A DNA stretch of 64,000 bases from CAWDDA01 sp963813345 (GTDB lineage: Bacteria > Acidobacteriota > Blastocatellia > RBC074). A model generated the notes under the pieces. That model had not been told where the DNA came from, did not search any database, and saw only the letters and a list, made by a program, of their open reading frames with translations. Location: the NCBI GenBank assembly GCA_963813345.1, contig CAWEYR010000031.1, forward strand, positions 1 to 64,000, in the 5' to 3' direction. The position numbers were made by a program, and so were the translations under genes. Shown piece after piece: positions 58,368 through 64,000 of the stretch (position 1 is the first letter of the stretch; each line of letters starts with the position of its first letter).

Positions 58368-60146
58368 TCAAATCACATAACCCGCACCGGCAAGTACCTT
58401 GTCAGCGAGACTAGTGCGAATCGCGGAAGTATTGATCGGAGTGAACTTCGCAAAGCGCTTGAGCGCTGCAAGCAAAGTGCGCAACTCGTCCCCATCAACC
58501 GTGGCAGCAATCGCATTTCGCGCCGCAGTCTCGATCCGCGACATTGCATCGTGAATATAGAGTCGCGTAGCGTCAACGGCCACCTGGTGTTTCTCTACAC
58601 CGTCACGCCCGATCAACTTCAATGTTCTGCCAAGAGCGCTGTCCATCAGGAACGATTCGATGATGATGTCAGCAGACCAGCTCAGAATCATCTGCTCGCG
58701 CTCGAGCTTTGTCATGAACTTCTGCGCTGCCGTCCCAAGTACTGCCAGAGCAATCTTCTTCGAATTGGCTACAAGCTTTCGTTCAACGGCAAGCGGCGCG
58801 TCATCTTCCTCTTCGAATGATGGCCCGGCAAGCAACTCGTCCTGAAGCTTCTGCGCGGCCGCGAGCAGCGGAAGCTGACCCTTCATCGCCCGTTTAAGCA
58901 GCATTCCCGGTATGAGAAGCCGGTTGATCTCGTTCGTGCCTTCAAAGATGCGGTTGACACGCGAATCGCGATAGGCCGATTCAACCGGATAGCTGCTCGT
59001 GAAACCATTGCCGCCATAAATCTGCACGGATTCATCCGCGCAGTAATCCAGAATCTCTGATCCGGCAACCTTGAGGATCGAACATTCAACCGCGTACTCC
59101 TCGATGGCGCTCAGAACTTCGGCTGCATTGGTGCGGTCCAGCGTATCCTCGCGATCCTCGATCATTCCCGCGGTGCGATATACCGCCGATTCACCGACAT
59201 AAGTCCGCGCGAGCATCTCTGCCAGTTTGTATTTGATGGCACCGAAACTTCCAATCGTCGTTCCGAACTGACGCCGCTCGGCAGCATACCTTGCGGACAG
59301 GCCGAGCAGCCGCTTCGAGCCACCAATCGCGCCCGCGCCGAGCTTGATCCGACCAAAGTTCAGAATGTTGAAGGCAATGATGTGGCCCTTGCCGATCTCG
59401 CCAAGCAGCCTGTCCTTCGGAATCTTGCAGTCCTGTAGCAGCACCGGTGTCGTCGAAGATCCGCGCTGACCCATCTTGTGCTCTTCGGCACCCGGACTTA
59501 CGCCGGGATCGTTTCGCTCGACGATGAATGCTGAAAACTTCTCGCCATCAACTTTTGCGAAGATCGTGTAGACATCAGCGAATGCGCCATTCGATATCCA
59601 CATCTTTTCGCCATTCAAAACCCAGTGAGTGCCTTCAGCGTTGAGCCGCGCAGTCGTCTTTGCCGACAGCGCATCCGAACCCGAACCTGACTCGCTCAGA
59701 CAATAAGCACCGACCCATTCACCGCTCGCGAGCTTTGGCAGGTATCGCTTCTTCTGCTCATCTGTTCCGAAATAGACAATCGGCAGCGTACCTATGCTTG
59801 CGGTCGCTCCAAATGTAGTCACGAAGGATCCCTGTCCGGTCAGATGTTCAGAGATCAGCATCGCCGATATCTGATCGAGCGCCAGACCGCCGTAGGTCTC
59901 GGGCACACTCGCAGCCAGCAGTCCCAGCTCGCCGGCCTTCCTCAGCAGCTCGCGCTGCAGCTCGTAATCCTTCTCTTCAATCCGCTCGCTGTTGGGAATG
60001 ACTTCTTTCTCGATGTATTCCTGGGTCGTCTGAGCGATCATTCGATGCTCTTCACTGAAATCCTCCGGCGAGTAAACCTGCTCCGGCTTAGTATCTATCA
60101 GCAGAAAACTTCCGCCCTTCAAAAGCTCTTTCTCTGGTGCCACCAT
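58368..60146 (-). CDS. Acyl-CoA dehydrogenase
   Basis: 592 residues, of the longer type with an extra C-terminal helical domain. FAD enzyme that introduces the first double bond in beta-oxidation. Signatures: AYCLSESGSGSDALSAKT (FAD/substrate loop), WISNGAFADVYTIFAKV, GRIKLGAGAIGGSKRLLG, RRQFGTTIGSFGAIKYKLAE and YGGNGFTSSYPVESAYRDSR with VNRIFEGTNEI (catalytic-region Glu). AAAGGAG precedes ATG. It starts 28 bases after the thiolase stop, so they are one operon. The frame is intact. Confidence 0.95.
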   Translation of the reverse strand: MVAPEKELLKGGSFLLIDTKPEQVYSPEDFSEEHRMIAQTTQEYIEKEVIPNSERIEEKDYELQRELLRKAGELGLLAASVPETYGGLALDQISAMLISEHLTGQGSFVTTFGATASIGTLPIVYFGTDEQKKRYLPKLASGEWVGAYCLSESGSGSDALSAKTTARLNAEGTHWVLNGEKMWISNGAFADVYTIFAKVDGEKFSAFIVERNDPGVSPGAEEHKMGQRGSSTTPVLLQDCKIPKDRLLGEIGKGHIIAFNILNFGRIKLGAGAIGGSKRLLGLSARYAAERRQFGTTIGSFGAIKYKLAEMLARTYVGESAVYRTAGMIEDREDTLDRTNAAEVLSAIEEYAVECSILKVAGSEILDYCADESVQIYGGNGFTSSYPVESAYRDSRVNRIFEGTNEINRLLIPGMLLKRAMKGQLPLLAAAQKLQDELLAGPSFEEEDDAPLAVERKLVANSKKIALAVLGTAAQKFMTKLEREQMILSWSADIIIESFLMDSALGRTLKLIGRDGVEKHQVAVDATRLYIHDAMSRIETAARNAIAATVDGDELRTLLAALKRFAKFTPINTSAIRTSLADKVLAGAGYVI

Positions 60147-60174
60147 TTCAACAGACTCCTTTCAAGTCCCGCGA

Positions 60175-61372
60175 TCATCGCATCAAATTTTCGAAAATTC
60201 CTGCCGCACCCATGCCGCCGCCTACACACATCGTCACAAGACCATAGCGGGCTCCGGTGCGTTTCATCTCATATAACAATGTTGCCGTCAGCTTGGCTCC
60301 CGTGCACCCGAGAGGGTGTCCGAGCGCAATCGCGCCACCATTCACGTTGACGCGCTCGATATCCAGATTCAGTTCCTTGATGACGGCCAGGGCCTGCGCA
60401 CCGAATGCCTCATTCAATTCGATGCGATCAATGTCCTTTAGTGTCAGACCGGCAAGCTTGAGGGCTTTTGGAATCGCATAGACAGGCCCGATCCCCATCT
60501 CTTCGGGAGGCACGCCCGCGGTCGCGTATGCGATAAAACGCGCCATTGGCTCGAGGCCCAGTGCTTCCGCGCGCTCCTTTGACATCACCAGCGCCGCCGC
60601 TGCCCCATCCGACATTTGAGACGATGTTCCCGCAGTCACGGTCCCTTTCGCATGGAAAACGGGCCGGAGCTTGGCCAGTGCTTCCAGATTCGTGTCACGC
60701 CGGACGCCTTCGTCGGTATCGTAAACGCTCTCGACCAGCCTGACTTTCAACTTCGATCCTCCAGCTGGCTCGAGCTCGTGACTCGTCACCTTGAAGGGAA
60801 TGATCTCGTCTTTGAATTTGCCCGAATCGATCGCCTTTGCAGCATTGGTATGAGATCGGACGGCGAATTCATCGGCCTGCTCGCGGCTGATCTCGTACTT
60901 GCGTGCGACGTTCTCGGCCGTCAAACCCATATTGAGATAGGCGTCCGGGTAGCTGTCGACAAGCGACGGGTTGGGCGACAGATTGTGCCCGCCCATCGGT
61001 AACATCGACATCGATTCGGTGCCGCCACCGATCGCCACTTCAGAAAACCCACACATCACGTGCTCTGCAGCCTGCGCGATTGCCTGCAGCCCTGACGAGC
61101 AGAAACGATTGATCGTCATTGCTGACGTAGTAACCGGAAGGCCGGCCAGCAGGCCGACCTGCCGTGCCATGTTCATTCCCTGCTGCGCTTCAGGCGTGGC
61201 ACACCCGATGACCACATCCTCGACTTCAGCCGACACTTACCTCGGGCGTCCGTGCCATCAGTTCTTTGACGACGGCAGCCGCAAGATCATCCGGCCGCGT
61301 ATCCCTGAACATCCCTCGCGGCGCCTTGCCAATCGCCGTCCGCAACGCATTCACTATCACTGCTTCACGCAT
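60175..61372 (-). CDS. Acetyl-CoA C-acyltransferase (thiolase), frame break near 61235
   Basis: About 398 residues. Thiolytic cleavage step of beta-oxidation. ATG 61372 (AGGAG nine bases upstream) gives MREAVIVNALRTAIGKAPRG; the first frame ends soon after TPEVS, and the second carries AEVEDVVIGCATPEAQQGMN, nucleophile Cys in NRFCSSGLQAIAQA, INGGA-type VNGGAIALGHPLGCTGA (catalytic His) and second Cys in MCVGGGMGAAGIFE. One base is wrong near 61235. It lies between the HAD/ECH gene and the acyl-CoA dehydrogenase. Confidence 0.94.
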
Positions 61373-61396
61373 AAAAGATTTCTCCTGGAAGGAAGG

Positions 61397-61504
61397 CTGA
61401 GTAAGTGGTTTGAGTTCAAGCTTCAGCTTGGGGTTGCATTCCGAGATCAACAGGATCTCGAATGCAACCCCAAGCTGAAGCTTGAACTCAAACCACTTAC
61501 TCAG
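61397..61504. repeat. Near-perfect 50-base-arm palindrome (family A core)
   Basis: CTGAGTAAGTGGTTTGAGTT... is mirrored by ...AACTCAAACCACTTACTCAG, with family A arms and GTTGCATTC / GAATGCAAC inside and one base missing in one arm. It lies in the 145-base gap between the HAD/ECH stop and the thiolase start. Confidence 0.95.
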
Positions 61505-61517
61505 TACCGCTCTTCTC

Positions 61518-63910
61518 TCAATTCCTCAACGGCTTCCCGGTCTTCAGCATGTGCGCGAGACGTTCCTGGGTCGCGCGCGTTCCGCATAGACTGACAAACG
61601 CTTCGCGCTCGAGATCGAGCAGATACTGTTCTGAAACTTTGGTGGCGCGTGTCAGTCTTCCTCCACTCATTACTTCGGCAATCTTTGTTCCCACCAGGGC
61701 ATCGTGATCTGAAATGAACTCGGCGCGCCGCATCATATGTACACCGAGCTTGAACTTCGTTAGCGCGGGTTCTCCGAGAACTGTAATGTCCTCGCGGGGC
61801 TTCGGCGGCACATAACCCTCACGAACCATCGTTAATACTGTCTGTTTAGCCTCTTCGATCACGCGATCACGATTCATCACAATCCGATCATGCGGCTTCA
61901 GTATTCCCATGTGACGTGCCTCGACTGCACTCGTCGCTACTTTGGCCATTGCCGCAAGCTCGAAATACTTCTTGAGGTATGAGAAATGATCAGCTTCAGC
62001 GTTATCAGCAACCGCATCCCACGCCCTCACCGCCATCTCTTTCGTTCCTCCGCCGCCCGGTATCAATCCAACACCTACCTCGACCAGACCAATGTAGGTC
62101 TCGGCATCCGCAACATTGCGGTTGGCGTGGAGCACCATTTCGCATCCTCCGCCCAGCGTCATCTGGAACGGAGCAACAACAACAGGCTTGGCCGCATACC
62201 TCAAGCTCATTGTCGTGTTTTGAAACTGTCGGACAGCTGCGTGCAGCTCATCCCATTCACCCTCCTGTGCGGCGAGAAGAATGAGCATGATGTTGGCGCC
62301 TACAGAAAAGTTCTCACCCTGATTGCCGATGACCAGCCCTTCAAAATTCTTTTCAACCTCTTTGTGCGCTGTTGCAATCATCTGCAGAGCGTCGCCACCG
62401 AGCGAGTTCATCTTTGAGTGAAACTCGACCAGGGCTACTCCGTCACCGAGATCGATCAGGCTGGCGCCGGAGTTCTTCTTGATCTCACGGCCCTGCTCCT
62501 TTGATTGACTTGATGATCGTGACGCCAGGAAGCGCGCGCTCAGGTTTGTACTCACCGGCAACGAAATCGAAGTAAAGGCGCGTCCCGTTTTCCGACTTGT
62601 AGAAGCTCTTGTGACCCGCCGCAAGCATCTTTTCGACATTGGCAGGTACCGCTCGACCTTCTTCACGAAGTCTTGCGACGGACTTCTCTACGCCGATCGC
62701 GTCCCAGGTTTCGAAAGCGCCAAGCTCGTGTGCAAAACCCCATTTCATCGCGTTGTCGATTTCGACGATTGAGTCGGCGATTTCGGGGATGCGGTTTGCC
62801 GCATAGATAAGCGATTCGGACATGGTGCGCCAGAGGAACTCACCGGCACGATCCTTCGCGTATACGAGCGCTCTCAAACGTTCCCCAAGGTCTTCGATGT
62901 TTCGCGCGGCTTCGACCGAAGCGAATTTCGGCTTCATCCGCGGACGGTACTCGAGCGAGCTCAGATCGAGCGTCAGAATCTCATCGCCTGACTTTTTGAA
63001 GAATCCGCCCTTGGTCTTCTCACCCAGCAGACGACGCTCGACCATCTTCTCGATGACATCCGGGAGTTTGAAGGTGTCGCGTTTTTCGTCATCAGCAACC
63101 GCTTCGTAAAGATTGCGCGCGACATGCGCCGCCGTGTCGACACCTACAATATCCATCGTCCGGAAGCTCGCGCTCTTCGCGTGCCCGATGAGAGTGCCAG
63201 TCAGCGCGTCAACTTCTTCAATCGTGTAACCGCCTTCGAGCATCACTCGAATTCCATCGAGCATGGCGAAAGTGCCGATACGGTTGCCGATGAAATTGGG
63301 AGTGTCTTTCGCATAAACAATCCCCTTGCCGAGCACGCGGTCGCAGAAACCTGAGACGAAGCACGACACTTCACCGGCAGTCTCCGGTGTTCGGATCAGT
63401 TCGAGAAGATGAAGGTAACGCGGAGGATTGAAGAAATGTGTCCCAAGAAACCGTCGTCGAAATCCTTCACTCCGGCCTTCTGCAAGTGCGCCGATCGGAA
63501 TGCCCGAAGTATTCGAGCTCACGATCGCGTCAGGTTTCAGGTGTGATTCGATCTTTGCGTAAAGCGATCGTCTTGATTTCGAGGTTCTCGATGATAGCTT
63601 CGATCACCCAGTCGCAGTCCTTGAGTCTGGCCAGGTCATCATCGAAATTTCCAACGGTCACAAGCTCGGCAAGTTCAGCTGAGAAAAAGGCCGCCGGCCG
63701 CGCCTTCTTAGCGCCGTCGAGCCCCGCCTGCGCAATCCGGTTTCTGACCGCCGGTGATTCAAGTGTCAGACCTTTCGCCTTTTCCTCAGGCGTCAATTCT
63801 CTGGGAACGATATCGAGCAGCAGCGAAGGAATACCTGCATTGGCAAGATGCGCGGCAATCTGAGCTCCCATCACTCCCGCGCCCAGCACTGCCGCCTTAC
63901 GAATCTGCAT
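61518..63910 (-). CDS. 3-hydroxyacyl-CoA dehydrogenase/enoyl-CoA hydratase fusion (frame breaks near 63535 and 62490)
   Basis: About 797 residues. Order: NAD domain first (AVLGAGVMGAQIAAHLANAG), then SSNTSGIPIGALAEG, GTHFFNPPRYLHLLELIRT and TPNFIGNRIGTFAMLDGIRV of the dehydrogenase, with the hydratase domain C-terminal (GDGVALVEFHSKMNSLGGDA, VVVAPFQMTLGGGCEMVLHA, VGLIPGGGGTKEMAVRA with the catalytic-region Glu in GLVEVGVGL). This order is that of the FadB-like proteins of Acidobacteriota and other non-enteric bacteria. Frames join at ALRKD/KIESHLKPDAIVSS and KGAGP/REIKKNSGAS. AAGGAGAG precedes ATG 63910. It is first in the beta-oxidation operon. Confidence 0.94.
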
Positions 63911-64000
63911 TCGTTAATCTCTCCTTGATTTGCGAGTAGCGGCTGACTTGGCGCCGCTTTCATGCTTTCGTGACGGACTCTTCGCGCAGGACGAGAAAGC
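63911..64000. other. Start of the upstream region of the beta-oxidation operon
   Basis: About 90 bases; it contains the AAGGAGAG ribosome binding site (63918-63925, minus strand). No promoter or gene can be fixed before the window ends. Confidence 0.4.

Overview
The window looks like a chromosomal stretch of a soil-type Acidobacteriota, possibly Blastocatellia. This is inferred from gene content: a large TonB receptor with an N-terminal carboxypeptidase-regulatory domain, several Tat-exported Gfo/Idh/MocA oxidoreductases with TIM-barrel sugar isomerases, GH97, an nSTAND1-WD40 protein, a kinase/formylglycine-enzyme/hydrolase fusion and an LytS/LytR pair. No rRNA, tRNA, CRISPR array or transposase was seen. 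GC content is moderately high throughout.

Layout. 0-9.1 kb: exported DUF4350-like protein, glucose-6-phosphate dehydrogenase, GNAT protein, then a sugar or amino-acid catabolic set (Gfo/Idh/MocA, NAD epimerase, DapA-like aldolase, exported amidohydrolase). 9.4-12.6 kb: TonB receptor. 12.7-15.3 kb: LytTR response regulator, LytS-type kinase and a TPR protein. 15.8-19.4 kb: minus-strand exported isomerase/oxidoreductase cluster. 19.5-25 kb: M28 peptidase and four poorly known genes. 25.1-30.2 kb: SIR2 protein, a giant nSTAND1-TM-WD40 protein and an orphan Phd/YefM antitoxin, the best candidate for an undescribed conflict system. 30.3-34 kb: GH97, CBM9-like protein, PhzF. 34.1-38.9 kb: TPR protein and a truncated kinase-FGE-hydrolase fusion. 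38.9-52.5 kb: mostly housekeeping genes (GalU, SerS, FAD reductase, QueG, Nramp, GatB, cyclophilin, two FtsX-type permeases, TPR protein, YeeE/YedE pair). 52.6-57.2 kb: an unknown exported protein, then a four-part desaturase/methyltransferase/LtaS-like operon. 57.3-63.9 kb: MBL hydrolase and a fatty-acid beta-oxidation operon.

Two features cut across the window. First, about half of the genes carry one or more single-base frameshifts, including the essential serS, so most shifts are probably sequence errors; I give whole-gene spans and note where the frame breaks. Second, intergenic spaces are full of long palindromic repeats of at least four families, sometimes nested, and some supply the last codons of genes.
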